A stretch of DNA of 64,000 bases, from contig OZ023211.1 in assembly GCA_963995525.1 (NCBI GenBank), positions 56,267,471 to 56,331,470 of the forward strand, in the 5' to 3' direction. The stretch is from Escarpia spicata. Its lineage: Eukaryota > Annelida > Polychaeta > Sabellida > Siboglinidae. The notes under the pieces are model-generated. The model was not told where the DNA came from. It saw only the letters and a program-made list of their open reading frames with translations, and searched no databases. Each line of letters opens with the position of its first letter. Position 1 is the first letter of the stretch. The translations under genes were made by a program, and so were the position numbers. Below are positions 1 through 13,009 of the stretch, one piece after another.

Positions 1-479
1 CAAATATATTCCTGGTGTTACCGATTTGTGAAGTATGATTCCATCATGCTAATATGTACAGCTACACCGGATGAATCAAATCAACTCTTGATTCACTGTT
101 AAAGACATGGAAACTAACACATAGTTGGTCAATATTGGATTATAACACTGATTAACTGTGGGTTGTAGTACTGTAAAAACAGTGTCCGACTGTTGTACGA
201 GGTATGACTTAACATCCATCGGTGTGTCAAACTTGTGCAGTTTGTTCACCACCGTCTGTCTTACGAAGAAGGCAGTAAGCCATTATGTGCCTATGGCTAT
301 GTGTCTACTAACTGCTGTTTCCTATTCCAAATCATGCATGAATGTAAGGTGCGCCAAAACAGCTCAAATATCTAATCACCTATTCTGTGGTAGTGACTTA
401 TGAACAATTATATCCATCGTCTCTCCTATTAAGTGTACCGGTAGTAGAAGATAATAAATTTGTTTCATAGTCGTATACA
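1..479. other. No recognisable gene
   Basis: AT-rich sequence with only short chance reading frames. A 15-bp direct repeat (CATAGTCGTATACAC) at about 465-494 runs into the outer end of the hairpin that follows. Confidence 0.6.
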
Positions 480-643
480 CATAGTCGTATACACATGATT
501 ATGTACATGCATCTAAATATGCTACACTGCATACATAGACATATAGATCCAGCTGTAGGTAGACCTACAGCTGGATCTATATGTCTATATATGCAGTGTA
601 GCATATTCAGATGCATGTACATAATCATGTGTATACGACTATG
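480..643. repeat. Long near-perfect inverted repeat (81-bp arms)
   Basis: Left arm 480-560 and right arm 563-643 are reverse complements at 79 of 81 positions, separated by only 2 bases (AG). The centre reads CCAGCTGTAGGT-AG-ACCTACAGCTGG. The outer 15 bp of the left arm also occur once more just outside it. There is no open frame and no target-site duplication that I can see. It could be a foldback or MITE-type element or the source of a hairpin RNA; the sequence alone does not decide. Confidence 0.9.
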
Positions 644-2780
644 TATGTGCGATGTATCGCCAAAGACGTGAATGATATCAAACTCTGGGTCAATTCATAC
701 ATCTGATCTGTATGAAAAAATCCACCTTGTAATATCCAGTGTGTTTTAGTTTGTATCGGTGAAATTGTATCATAAACCTACAGATATATTTGATTATGTG
801 CTGATGAGTCTTCTGTAAACCGTGGTAAAAACTATTGGGTTTCAGAGTCTGTTAAATCTCTAGTAATCAACTAAAGGGTTGCATCCTTGTAGCGTGCCTG
901 CCGCAGTAACGCTTCTCAACCATGGAAAAAAAACTATACTCGGCGGCAATCAGCACTAGGGACATCCCTTGTAACATGCTGAAGGGATGCCCAAGTAGAC
1001 GTCCAATCATGAAAATGGTTGTCATTATGTAGTGCGGTATCTACTCCCTGGTACTGCTCAAAGCACGTTACGCACCAATTATTGGCAGACTATGGTTCAT
1101 TTGGAACTCTTGACTTCTGTCAAAGTATTCATCCAATCTGCAGTTGCTGTAGCACATACTGACAATGACAGTAGCCCGGTACACATTAAACCATTGAGTG
1201 ATATGAAACAATGTTGAGTCAACAAGTATGAAATAAAAATCAAACTCTTATAACGTATCTCTTATTTAGGATACTAATATTTAGTTATAGGATACTAAAT
1301 AACTGTATTGCGGACCTCTCAAATTATGCGCACGCATAACCCATTTATGGACATGGACAGTCTAAGTTATTGTTATGTAACAAAATATTTTTTTTCTTCA
1401 AAATTCTGCTAAGAAATAGTCCAAAAAACATTAAGTGTAACCCATTGCTGGACCTTTTTCTGTATTGTAATATGTTAAATTAGTTTGTAAATATGAATTC
1501 AAGATGAAACAAATTTCCTGCAGGTCATGGCATTTATTTTTCTAACACAAAAATACTGTCCTGTGTTAAAGTAATACATTTTTAGCAGTGAAAGTCAACA
1601 CTAGCAGGTGGTCTTTGAGGTTTACATTGCAGGATCAAACAGCAGGATTACATCATCAGAATAATACCAATAACTTGCAGTGGCTACCTGTCCTAAAATA
1701 AAACCAAGTCAAGTTCAACTAAACGATGTAGGTCTGAGGGAATTGAAATTAGCAGTAAGACACATTTAAGAAGGATTAAGGTTGCCTCACAAAGTGTAAT
1801 AGACACCATTATGGAAGTCACTGGCTTATGAAGAGTGCACTTTATTAATCTGTCTGTGGTTAGCCCTGTGAAACGACTGAAGGGACAGCAAATAGTGATC
1901 ACACTAAACATGTTTACTTACACATGCCACTTTCTCAAGTAACAATCTTTATTTCATATACAATCAGTCGTTCAAAGGCATTTTATGTTACTAAGATTCC
2001 CGGATCTGATTTAATGAGGTTTTTACTGCAGATGAACTAACAGATGAGTGGTAGTTTTATGACCCGATGATTGAAATTATCTGAGTATACAACAGTACTT
2101 GTTTCATTGTTAAATTTGTTCCCGCGTTCATTTCCTGACCATGACAAATGGTGGTTACTGAAACACTGAGTATAACTGTTGTGTGTTATGAAAATGTGAA
2201 TCAGTAGATTATCTCCCAACTTGATGGAGATCTTTACCAATATTTTACGACCACTATGACTGTAACAGCCATTATTGAAATTATTATTATGACTCAGCAG
2301 CTGGCAATGGCATTGAATCCCACACAAAGTAGGCACTCTGACCTGATGGTATATCGATTAAGTATGATATCCTGAAATGATGGTTAAATAGTTCAATCTG
2401 TGACAAACGGATGCAAACACAGTTGGATAGAGGAGAGACAAATGTCATCCAATCAAGCCAACACTGTATAGGAAATGTACTTTAATTTCAACCATGGTGA
2501 TAAATGAATTCCGATCAAATCAAAATCAAGGAAATAACAACTGTGAAAAGATTCCACTTGATCGGTGACTTTGGGAATGAGTAACTGGCCAGTCGAACGA
2601 CGGTGAGAATATAAACATCATAAACATGTACACGCGCACAAATTCATATTCTCCATTTTCACAACAGACATCAGCAACAGATGAGATTTACAAAAATCAT
2701 TATGATCAGCACAACACCACGTGAATAGTGTTTCCATGTAATTAGCTTTTTTTGTTACCAAATACACATTACAATATCGT
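644..2780. other. No recognisable gene
   Basis: AT-rich non-coding sequence. The reading frames here (for example 1032-1217 plus) show no domain, no splice context and no codon structure that I recognise. Confidence 0.5.
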
Positions 2781-2860
2781 AATCCACTGGCATATATACT
2801 TTTATCAGTGTAACTGACATAATCCACTGGCATATATACTTTTATCAGTGTAACTGACAT
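2781..2860. repeat. 40-bp tandem duplication (2 identical copies)
   Basis: Positions 2781-2820 and 2821-2860 are identical 40-mers beginning AATCCACTGGCATATATACT. Perfect identity points to a recent event. Confidence 0.95.
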
Positions 2861-3656
2861 AATCCTAGCGTTATCCTAATCCTATGTGACCTACAACAAA
2901 CTGACCTTACTGGCAAATATGTCATCATATTGTTGCATTCATTTAAATGCGGTGTCAGTTCTTTTGTTATTATGATTAATTCCTGTTATTGTTAATTTAA
3001 GATACCCAGTAATTAATTTAAGATTACATCTAATCAATTGCAAGTAGGTAAACTGGGTAATTAACAAAACGTAATTCACGCCTCACGATAAGCATTAACT
3101 TGTATATGTAATTAAACTTCCTAAATTACCCATATTACACAATGAATGCTAATATACCAACTGAAAATAAGAGCCTTAAATTAATTTTCTGACAAATTCG
3201 GTCACTGTTTGATCTTGTTAATAAGTAATAAAAATAATTACCCTATAAAGCAATATCTTATATAATGCGGTTAATTTATCTTGGCATGGGGAACATACAG
3301 TGCGCCATCTGATGCACGGACACGGGAGTGAACATGGGAATTTAATGAAAACATTGGCGATGTTTGTTGCTTGACAAGCCATTAAATGAATACAAGGGGT
3401 GTTCTGAGAAATCATTCACAAGCCTCTAGCAGTGCACTTCACGCATGGCATATTTCTGGAACTGAAGATCTGCGATCTTTCTGGGTTGATTCCAAACGTA
3501 AATGACAGATGATTGTTATATATCACGCCAAGGTCTAAATGTGTGGCACTGGGTTCAGTCAGAATCTTGGAACATCAAATACAACATGTCAAAAATTAAT
3601 ATCACTGCATTCGGTTTGTTATTTTATTTGTAATGTGTTTTCTTGACTGCACAAAG

Positions 3657-4255
3657 CAGTAAATAAATAAATAATAAATAAATAAATATACTTATATAGC
3701 GCCAACTCTAGTAAGAAACTATTCAAGGCGCTTTACATGTAAAATAGTAATGAATCAAAACAGTAATTAATTAAGTAAAAAAAATGAATTAAAAAAATGT
3801 ATGTATATATATATATATTTAAATATTAGTATTATCGTGTCATATAAACAAAAGGTAATTGATAAAAGCTTAACGCCAAGTCTAAAAGTCATAGTAGCAG
3901 TAAAAATATTGATTAAAAGAGAATGTTTAAAAGTGCTCTTAAAAGTATCAGTGTTCATTACATGCATTTAAAACAAGTAGTTTACTCCGCAAATCCGGGA
4001 CAGCTGCGGCTGCTGGAGTTAAAATATAGATTAAAATAGTGTTTTTAATGCGCTTTTAAAAGCTGCTTCACTGGTTAGTTCACGCATTGATGTGGGTAAA
4101 TCGTTCCAGAGGTCCGGAGCTGCTGCCATAACACTCGCGTCTCCGACTTTGCATCTTGTTCGCTGTCTCGCAAGTTGACGATTTCCCGCTGACCGAAGGG
4201 ACCTGGTAGGCACGTAGAGGCAGACAAGCTCGCTCAGTAGCCATAAATGGGTGTG
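3657..4255 (-). mobile_element. CR1/L2-like LINE, 3' end fragment
   Basis: Read on the minus strand, 4213-4031 encodes the typical last residues of a non-LTR retrotransposon reverse transcriptase (motifs AAPDLWNDLPTSMRE and FKSALKTLF, then stop). It is followed at 3745-3690 by a terminal stem whose halves are AGCGCC/GGCGCT-like, and by an AT-rich (TATT)n tail at 3690-3657. A second, degraded FKSALK-type ending is visible near 3950-3910. This order (ORF end, GCGC hairpin, microsatellite tail) is known for CR1/L2-like LINE 3' ends in marine invertebrates. It is decayed and 5'-truncated. Confidence 0.7.
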
Positions 4256-4444
4256 TTTAATAGGTACAATAATAATTAGTCAAATTAAATCTGTGATGTC
4301 ATTTTGTTGACAGTGACACTATGCCCTATGACAATGATTGACTGTCCTGTGATATTTAATCCGTGCATCATCTGATGACTGACATTTAAACCAAGTCGGT
4401 AAGTTTTGTGACAATATGATGCTACTAAAATGTATGGCTTCCTT

Positions 4445-4753
4445 CAATGTCCTATAATAATAATACCCGGTATGTATATTTATATATATATATATATATA
4501 TATTTTAATAATATAATATGTATATTTATATAGCGCCCTTTTCAGCCTAAACTGCTTAAAGGCGCTTTAGAAATTAATTAAAGCAATTCATACATACTAA
4601 AAAACCTTAAAACATAAAAAACTAGTATATTTCTATATAAAAAAACTACGGTAAATTAAAATTAGAGGTCTAAGATATATACATTATATAAATATATATA
4701 AATATCAATTACAAAGCAACTCTAAATAAAATAAACACACACAGAACTATCTA
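4445..4753 (-). mobile_element. LINE 3' terminal module, cut by the hAT element
   Basis: On the minus strand this holds the stem AGCGCC...GGCGCT (about 4577-4533) followed by an AT-rich tail (4520-4470). The C-terminal coding end of the same copy (DVFKRQLKTYLF) lies on the far side of the hAT insertion at about 5865-5815, so one LINE copy has been split. Confidence 0.6.
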
Positions 4754-5747
4754 CAGGGTTGGGTTCAATTACATTGATCAATTACAGTTACAATTACATG
4801 ACTGGATAATTTTCAGTTACAATTACAATTATTTTGCATTTCAAATTTCAATTACAATTACCGTCCCAAAATATATTCAATTACAATTATAATTGTCATT
4901 TACAATTATAATTGTCAATTACAATGGATTTTTTTCGCTTAAAATAATATAAACAGAAATAATGACATATCTCAGATCATCCCACATTTATATCATTACC
5001 ACAGAATTGGCTTCTCAGCACCTTGCTGCCCTCAAGCTTACTAGAAAATAATTCCACAGTGAAAGGATAATGTTAGTGCACAGCCTTATTTAACTAAATT
5101 ACAGTTAGTACAGCTATTGTGTGTAGCACTGGACCACAGGCCTATCACTTGTTCTTGGCCTCCTACTTGACACTTGTAAATTGCTGAAGCCTGCTACAGC
5201 TAGTGCTTCAATGGGTCAACTCTATATGCCCTCCCCAATGGAAGAGAAGCCATGTTTTTATCTCTCTATCAGTGCTTCCAATGTGCCAAGTCAATAAGGC
5301 AAATAAAGACTAGTTGGCACTGTGTCTGTCCATGGGTGACTGATTGTTTGGAAAGACACTGCTAAATGCTTTGATCAACATGACTGTGCCAGGACTGTGG
5401 TAGGACAGACAGACAACTGTTATCTGCCCATGTTCACCAGAAAGAGTCACTGTCTGACTATAACACACTCAAAAATGAGGAGTATGAGAGGGAAGGTGAT
5501 TTCAGAGGGAAACAGCTTTGGTTTTCATAATGAAATAAAAAAAACAGTTCTGGGAGTTTCACCCACAATTGGAGAAACTATGGGAAAGAAATTCAATTGT
5601 AATTGAACAATTAAGGCGACACACACACACACACCAAGTCAGTTACAATTACAATCACGATACTTTTAAATATTTCAATTACAATTACACCATAATTGTA
5701 ATTAATTACACAATTACGAATTACAATTATAATTGACCCCAACCCTG
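4754..5747. mobile_element. hAT-type DNA transposon, non-autonomous
   Basis: Both ends carry terminal inverted repeats: CAGGGTTGGGTTCAATTA on the left and the complement of CAGGGTTGGGGTCAATTA on the right. The element is flanked by a perfect 8-bp duplication ACTATCTA (4746-4753 and 5748-5755). An 8-bp duplication with CAGGG-type ends is the hAT signature. Subterminal regions are full of CAATTACAATTAC repeats in inverted orientation. The 994-bp interior has no transposase-length frame, so it must be mobilised in trans. It inserted into a LINE 3' end, which makes it younger than that LINE copy. Confidence 0.88.
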
Positions 5748-5755
5748 ACTATCTA

Positions 5756-6930
5756 TGAACATTGCAATATAGGTGTCTTATACATGTCATAAATAATTAA
5801 AACTGTTCTAAAATGCCTTACAAAACAAGTATGTCTTTAACTGTCTTTTGAATACATCCGTGGATGGAGCCTAGCGAATTAGTATTATTATTACAAAGCA
5901 TTTACAGAGCGCCGTGTCCGGATAACAAATCTGCTCAAAGGCGCTGACAATCATAGAGAATAAGTAAAAATACCTTAAATAGGATAGGGGTATGTTGTTC
6001 CACAGTGTGGGTGCAACCACAGAGAAGGCTCTGTCCCACATTTTCATCTTTAATATAGGCACGCTCAGCAGCAACCTGTTCTCAAACCAAAATGATCTTC
6101 TCCAATTGTGCTGCACCAGCAGGGCTTTAGTGTAGGATGAGTCTAGGATTGCCTTGTAGGTCAGTGTGAGCAATTTCAATTGCACATAGATACCTCACAG
6201 GCAATCAATGCAGTGCACCTAGGACTGGTGTGACATGAGATCATCTAGGGCCAGGGGAAACAATGGGTGACACTGTGTTCTGCAGTTATCGTAACTTGGC
6301 TAGCTGCCATCCGGGAAGGCCATGTAGTAATCCATTCAAGTAGTTCAGTTTTGTCATGCCTACAATGTGGGTGGCTATCTGGGCCACACACTCACATCCA
6401 GGTATTTTCGGTTCTTCCCGATGCTCCGGAGATGGCAGTAAGTTGGCCGACATGTTTACATGTCCCTGCAGTCCATAGTTTGAGTCAATAATTGCACCAA
6501 TATTCCTCGCTTTCAATATTGCCGAGATAGTGCTCTCCCCAATGGAGATGTCTGTCACGGCTGCTTTGGCGAGCTGCTCGTTAGTTCCACAACAAACTCC
6601 GCTTTGTTGTCATTCAGTTTTACGAAGTTACAAGCCATCCAGATCCTGACCTCGGCGATGAACCTCTCCATAGCGTCAAGCGCTTACTGGGAAGATGCGG
6701 GGTTAAAGGTGAGCAGCAGTTGGCTGTCACCTGCGTACAGGTGAAACTCAATGATATCCCCCAGCGGTAGGGTGTAGACACAATACAATATAGGCCCCAG
6801 CACAGAGCCCTGGGGTATCCCAAAGTCCAGACACTGACAGTTGGATGATGCTCCCTGGATGAGAACTGACTTCTTTCTGTTGGTTAGATACAACCTGAAC
6901 CACGAGAGGGCTGTCATACAACATTATGTA
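5756..6930 (-). mobile_element. Degraded CR1/L2-like LINE, reverse transcriptase half
   Basis: On the minus strand from about 6917 a non-LTR reverse transcriptase is readable in pieces: ALSWFRLYLTNRKKSVLIQG, then FGIPQGSVLGPILY (core RT motif), then FHLYAGDSQL, where the catalytic YADD box has become YAGD. Next come KARNIGAIIDSN, YKAILDSS, and DRAFSVVAPTLWNNIPL near 6010. Several frameshifts and stops separate the pieces. The 3' terminal stem (GCGCC...GGCGC) and (TTATTATTA) tail lie at 5945-5880. The stretch 5870-5756 is the coding end of a second copy, interrupted by the hAT element. Dead element. Confidence 0.82.
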
Positions 6931-9900
6931 ATTTCCGTACATCGGGTAAGAAACATTTCCAGAAATTACGTAATTTGTAAAAGCACCTATTGGGCTAACT
7001 AACATAAAACACTGATCAGCCAATGAAGACAACCCTTGGTTATTGCTTCTATAAGTCACTAAGTTGATGCAGAGATAAATGCAACTCTTACAATATCTTG
7101 AAACCAGGAGTAACAGAAGCGGAGGTGTGTTAATATGTTTATTACAATAGCTTTTGGAATTTTCTGTATTATTAATATTTTAGTTATGCATATAGCAGTA
7201 GGCTAAAATGGATTGTAATGTAATTAAAACACCTTGTATAACGATGTAATAGGGGAGATTTCACACATAAGTCTACACTGGACAGAGTACAGATGATTTT
7301 GGCAGACGATACCCACCCACTCAGACCAGAATTTTTGATAGCAAACGGATAGACAGGAGTAACAGATACAAAGCTCCACGCACTAGAACCACACGCTATA
7401 AGAACTCATCACATACTGTCTGCAATACATATTTTCAATGCACACACAGACAGACAGATGCTGATGTTGCTGCTCCGGCTACCGTCTTCAATGCACAGTG
7501 TGTGGGTGTGTAAATGTGATATTTAAACTAAGTTATAATAATTGGTTTGCATGATTGCTTAGTGAATGCTTGAATTGAGCTGGTACTGTTATAAAATACC
7601 TGTTTATGTTACTATTTTTCATGTATGAGTGCTAGTGTTGATTTTGTTTTTATGCACTAGAGTTGACGGCAGACGTGCAATTTTTGGATCAACAAAGTTG
7701 TATTGTATTGTGTTGTATTGTACTTCTATTATCTCGTTTCCAGCCCAAGATAATACCACAAAAATAAGATCATAGATAACATAATGTATTCCATGTTTTA
7801 CATGCATGATTTCTATCAATAAAATACAGTATGTATGTTTTACGTTAGCACAATTTGCTGTACATACGGTCGCCCACTGCATATATGTAACACTGGAAAT
7901 AATTATTGTGTCTGAAACAATATCAAGTAACTAGACAACCTTTCCTACAAGCGGATAGCTACTGTCACAGCACATCAAAAAATAACTGTTATCTGTCCAT
8001 CAGCTTTCCTGCTGCCGCTGTGAGCCTATCGCCAGTAAGCGCCTGTGAATGGCTGCACCTAGCAACAACTCCACAACAGTAGACACTCAGCCACTGGCAG
8101 GAGCACATGCAGCACTGTTGATATTGTGTGCTGGGTTCAGGAAGTGTGACCACATCAACATGTCAACACACTTGGCTTTGAACACCCCTACCCTGGGGCA
8201 GGAGTTGTCACTTCATTAGCATATCAATGTCACTGGGCTACTAAAGCTGTGCCAAGGGTCTGGAGCATTCAGAATGACATGAGAAGCTGGGATGAGTACT
8301 CAAGTGGATCATCTCCTTGTGTATGAGTACTTGACCATCGACCGGCATAACACTGACGAGCGTAACAGCTGGAAACAGGAAAAGTAGCCACTGGCATTGG
8401 AGGTGAGTGTAAGGTTTTTATGTTTTAAGACAAGTATGGCGGTTCAAAGGGTCTGGTAATCTGTTCTTGTCAGACACAAACTGAAAGCAATGAAGGGCGA
8501 GTATGGTTTGGCATAGCGTGTTTTATGCTGCACGCTAAAACACATGTGACAGATGTACAAACACACAAGCTGGGTAAATATACCACCCAGACTTTAAAAC
8601 AAAAAAATTGTACAATGACTTTTTTAGACTGAAAATTCAGAGGAAAAGACGGTTGGCAGTTTCCTGTAACAGGCTGTAAAAACACAATTTAAAAATAATG
8701 TTTTCATCCAAATGAAACTAGCTAAAATACAAAGAAGTCTTGCAATTTTAAGGGCTATCCATAGATTTGTACTTTGAGGTGGTCTTCAGACTTCAGGCAT
8801 GGGTGTAGAAGTATATAAACCTGCTGTGGAGATGTATCGATTTAGACTCAGGATAGGTATTGATAACAATCAAGGTAATTGGCATCAGTGTCAGGAACAC
8901 TAGAGAGGACATCAAAAGAGTGAGATAGGACTCTGGCAGTGTCAATAACAATAGCACAGACATCAAAAGGATGGGTAAGGATTACAAGATAATCACAGAA
9001 CCCAATTCAAGCTAAATAGGAGAAGGAAGATTGACTCCTAATGGTGTATATATATATAAGCTACATGGAATGCTCCCAAATCTGTTCGCAGTTTCACACA
9101 CAACAACACGAATTATGTAAATATAATTCTCATTTCCATAAAGACATGCATTTTTTTATCGGTCTCACTTGCCTGGCAAACATGAATATCGATTTAATTT
9201 GTGATTTAATTTACATGCTTGTCCACTTAATACCAAGACGTATGGTGCTATATTGGGTATTTTATCATGTTTCTGCCAGCAGAAACACAACCCGAAAGTA
9301 GGTCAGTGATACATTTGATGTAACCCATATTTAATATCAACAAGTAAAACTAGTAATAATGACTGTACATATTAACTATGTACAATATCAACAACCAAGA
9401 AAGCAGATCGTCTATCCATTCACGGACAAGTAACCACTCTTGGGTTCTTACAACAGGAGTACTGTTGACATGACCAAAGACTAAGTATTCTAAGTAGTGC
9501 AACAAATAACACCACATTTTTGTTAAAAACTCAGACTAGATCATTTCTCTGTGGAGGTAAAAAGTAAGTTATTTTAGTCAATATATGCATATGTTGTAGG
9601 GCTTGTTAGACTATAAGAATATGAATGTATATTATTATGAATGTATATTATCCATTGGATGGTAGAGGGGGTGATGGTTTAAGCTCTGGCCACTGGCATG
9701 TTGCTTCACTTACATCATCATCCTCTCTAGCATCCAACTGCTAGAGGGTGATGGTAGGAATTGGTAGGATTGTGTAAATAGCTATTTGGAGGGACTTGGA
9801 GGTGTGGAGAACAAGAGCAAAAGATAGGGGGAAGTAGCGATGGTTGGTGGAGACTGCAGTCCAAGATCAGCAAGGGGGAAAGACAAATAAAAACAGAAAT

Positions 9901-12888
9901 TGTCGACCAGTACTGAGGCAATCTAACCCCGGACATATTGGAAAGTAGAGCAGACAAATAACAACAAAGTAATTAAGTTACATGTTGTCGCCTAAAAAAT
10001 TATTTTTGTTTTGGCGTTATTGAAAGCCAAGTTGTAATATCCCCATAGCATATTATGCGATGTGTAATTCATGAACTGCCTATAAAAACGCCTGCCCACA
10101 CATTCAAATGGGACCTGTCAGAAATGTTAAACATCCGCAGTGTCAATGTCGAGAGGGGCCGACATCTGAACACACACTTAAGTGATAAAAATACACCAGC
10201 CAGCGTCAACGTAAAAAGTTCATAACTATTACTAGTAACTCATTAGCATTGTTTATCAACACTGTTGGCCGCCGAGATTCAGTAATCGTTAAAATACCTA
10301 ACAACAATTCTAAAATGGGATTACACTGAATATCTGCATCTATATTAATCATACATAATATTGTATGACTAACATTTCATTCTGAGTTATTTGCTAGGAT
10401 TCTGGATTCAGATTTAAAGGGCCTTCATCAATTTGATTTTCTAATTTTCCAAAATAATTAAGGTTACTAATATCGATTACCACAGGCTAGCTCATTTGCA
10501 CAAACTTGCTAATTAGTTTATAAATGGGCAACATTTTTTTTTTTTTACTGGACATGGTCAAAACATGACAAAACGAGAGAGTGGTTCAACTATTTAAAAC
10601 ATAAACTGAGTTATTCAAACTTTCACAAGTTACACGAACTAAAGATAAAGGTCAAACCTTCTCAATGATTTTTTTTAAAGTATACTCTTTTATTAAACAA
10701 ATTATGGATGTGAACAAGTATGAGCCTAATTCAAGTTGAGTAAACCAACAGTAACAAAACCAAGTGCAGAGGGAGTTTTAAATGACTACCAGAGACTAGA
10801 ACGTCGGAATATGTAATCTTCAGCTATGTAGGGCACAGCAAATTTCAATAACAAGTTTCAATAACATGTTTATATATTGTAAGGGAGATTAGAAAGACAG
10901 AGAAGGGGAACCGAAATCGAGGGACTAATATTGATGTCAGCGTTACCCCGAACTTCAAGGTCAATGTGGATACAAACAACTATAGGTCACTGCATTAAGA
11001 AACAGAAGACATATTTACCACCCTACTCTACATATTAATAACTACCCTTCGGCAAAATATATATTACAAACGTCAGAAGAATTTAACTACTCCATATACG
11101 CCAATTCCAATTGTATCTCCCTTCCCGAAATTATATTGCTGATCTCCTTGTTTATGCCTATACTGGTAACATTTTAAGCACTAAGTTGGCAACTGTTGAC
11201 ATTTAGACATTTATTTTTTATAAAGGTTGACAATTTGGAATGTCTTCAATGCTGACCTGCTGACACTTTGATCAATGGCACTTTGTAAATCCCTCGTTGC
11301 AAGAATTAGCAGTCATACTATCAAAATTGGGGGAAAATTACGAAAAATCTATCAAATAAATGACGTTGGCTTAAGTAACAGTATTTGATTGTCATCGTTA
11401 TCCACAAATCAACAGTTTTTACAATTACACCAACAATAAAAGACCTAACTATAAAACCTTAACTTTCTTTATCTATCTATCAGACACACTGTCCTGTTAT
11501 ATCAGAGACTGACCAACACTCATGAGATATTGTGTCCTGAGATTACCACTTAAGCCCATTGTCTAGTTCAACTCACAAGGTTTTTCTATCTAAATGCACA
11601 CAGATCTAGTGACTTCCCCAACACTGTGTTGGTTGGAAACTGCTGAGAGTAACTCTACCTGTAGCAGTATAGCTGCAGCATGGTATATTTCACATGGGTC
11701 ATCTCTACAATAACTTCTTTAAAAGACAAAATGTGTTAATAAGACATGGATGGACGACAGTAAAGCATGGATGGGAAGTTGAAGTATGAAGGCATAGTGA
11801 GAAAACAACACAGAGAGAAGTGGCAGTACATGGTATGCAGAAAGGACACAGCACCTGATAAGGACAAATTATTGCTATTACACTTGTGTACATAAATGTG
11901 TAGAAATAAAGAGAACACGTACCCGATTTGTGAAATACGACAATATTTTCATTTTCTCCCAAACAATGCCTACGTGCTTTGTAGCTACGTCACAACGTTA
12001 ACACATTAGTGGATGGACAATAGGAACCCTCTTGTGGTTATGTAAACACCCACACAGGGATGTAACAATCAGCTTTCCCACTTTCCCAGGTGTCTGCCCA
12101 CAATTTGGGCCCACACCGCAACCTTTCCCCAAGACCTATCCAGACCTTCAGAGCAGTCAGTGTTCATTAAATAGCTGATTACCAAATGAATCGGCCATGG
12201 CATACATACACTGGCGATTGATTAGCATCAAATGAAGCCACTCTGAGAGGTGCTTCCAAATCTTCACATAATTATTGCCCAAATAAAGTGAATTACTCCA
12301 ACCTGATAAAGTAGCGATTGGGACGCAGATACACTGGTTTCTCTGTGTACACGATAACGTGTGCGTCATTAATCACGTCTTGCTGCTAAAAAATTGCTGC
12401 CAAAAACCTAGACGTTTTCTATGATTATGTCGCTGTCTGTTAGTGTAATAGATAACATAAAACTGCATCCTTGCTGTGTGTGTGGAATGTTTGATAACAG
12501 GGTCCTAACAACGATGCTGACCATACATTTGGCTACAAATATGAAACAACCTATGAATTTTTTTTAACTGCAGACCTTTTATTAAATATCCAGGCAAAAT
12601 AATGAAACAGGTCAACTGCATGAAGGGTAACCCTGCACCCCCACTTACATTTGTAAATATTTACCTACAGAAAGAATGCACAATTAACCAATTTATTTAG
12701 CTAGATCGATTAAAATTCATGTCCCGAATTAATTAATCATCTATAAATTTGTACAATTTTACCATGCTGTAAGCATCATTATGATAACTGTTTTTATTCG
12801 TATTGGTACAATTATAAGAATCTGTAGTGATCAATTATATGCGTATTATGTGTAGATGTTTTTTTATTATTACTATTATCTTTTTCAG
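6931..12888. other. About 6 kb without a recognisable gene
   Basis: AT-rich sequence with scattered short frames (7619-7882 minus, 9041-9301 plus, 11705-11962 minus). None carries a recognisable domain or a plausible splice-bounded exon. There is a short TTGTATTGTATTGTG low-complexity stretch near 7690. This may be upstream sequence or 5' introns of the GPCR gene. Confidence 0.5.
12886..12888 (+). other. Probable 3' splice site before the GPCR exon
   Basis: The run TATTATCTTTTTCAG ends at 12888 after a T-rich tract, a good acceptor about 117 bases upstream of the GPCR start codon. It implies at least one upstream 5' UTR exon that I cannot locate. Confidence 0.5.
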
Positions 12889-12970
12889 AAATCTCGGCAA
12901 CAACAACTGCATCTACAGAGAATAATCACAGAATCGGATTAACTGCTTTTCCACACTGCTGCTGTGAACA

Positions 12971-13009
12971 ATGAGACTCGGCAATGAGTGTGTATTGACT
13001 CGACTATGA
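12971..13009 (+). promoter_or_regulatory. Upstream ORF ending on the GPCR start codon
   Basis: An ATG at 12971 opens a 12-codon frame whose TGA stop (13007-13009) overlaps the GPCR ATG at 13006. A second ATG at 12984 opens a 4-codon frame ending at 12998. Both lie between the probable splice acceptor and the main start, so they should be in the mRNA leader. Terminating uORFs this close to the start usually lower or gate translation; that effect is inferred here. Confidence 0.55.

Noticed and set aside
2985..3065. Inverted repeat TTGTTAATT...AATTAACAA
   Set aside because: Short, AT-rich and imperfect; could arise by chance.
6286..6558. Independent 90-codon gene
   Set aside because: It is a frameshifted piece of the degraded LINE reverse transcriptase.
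12988..13005. Earlier GPCR start
   Set aside because: The frame there begins with GTG, not ATG; a eukaryotic gene would start at 13006.
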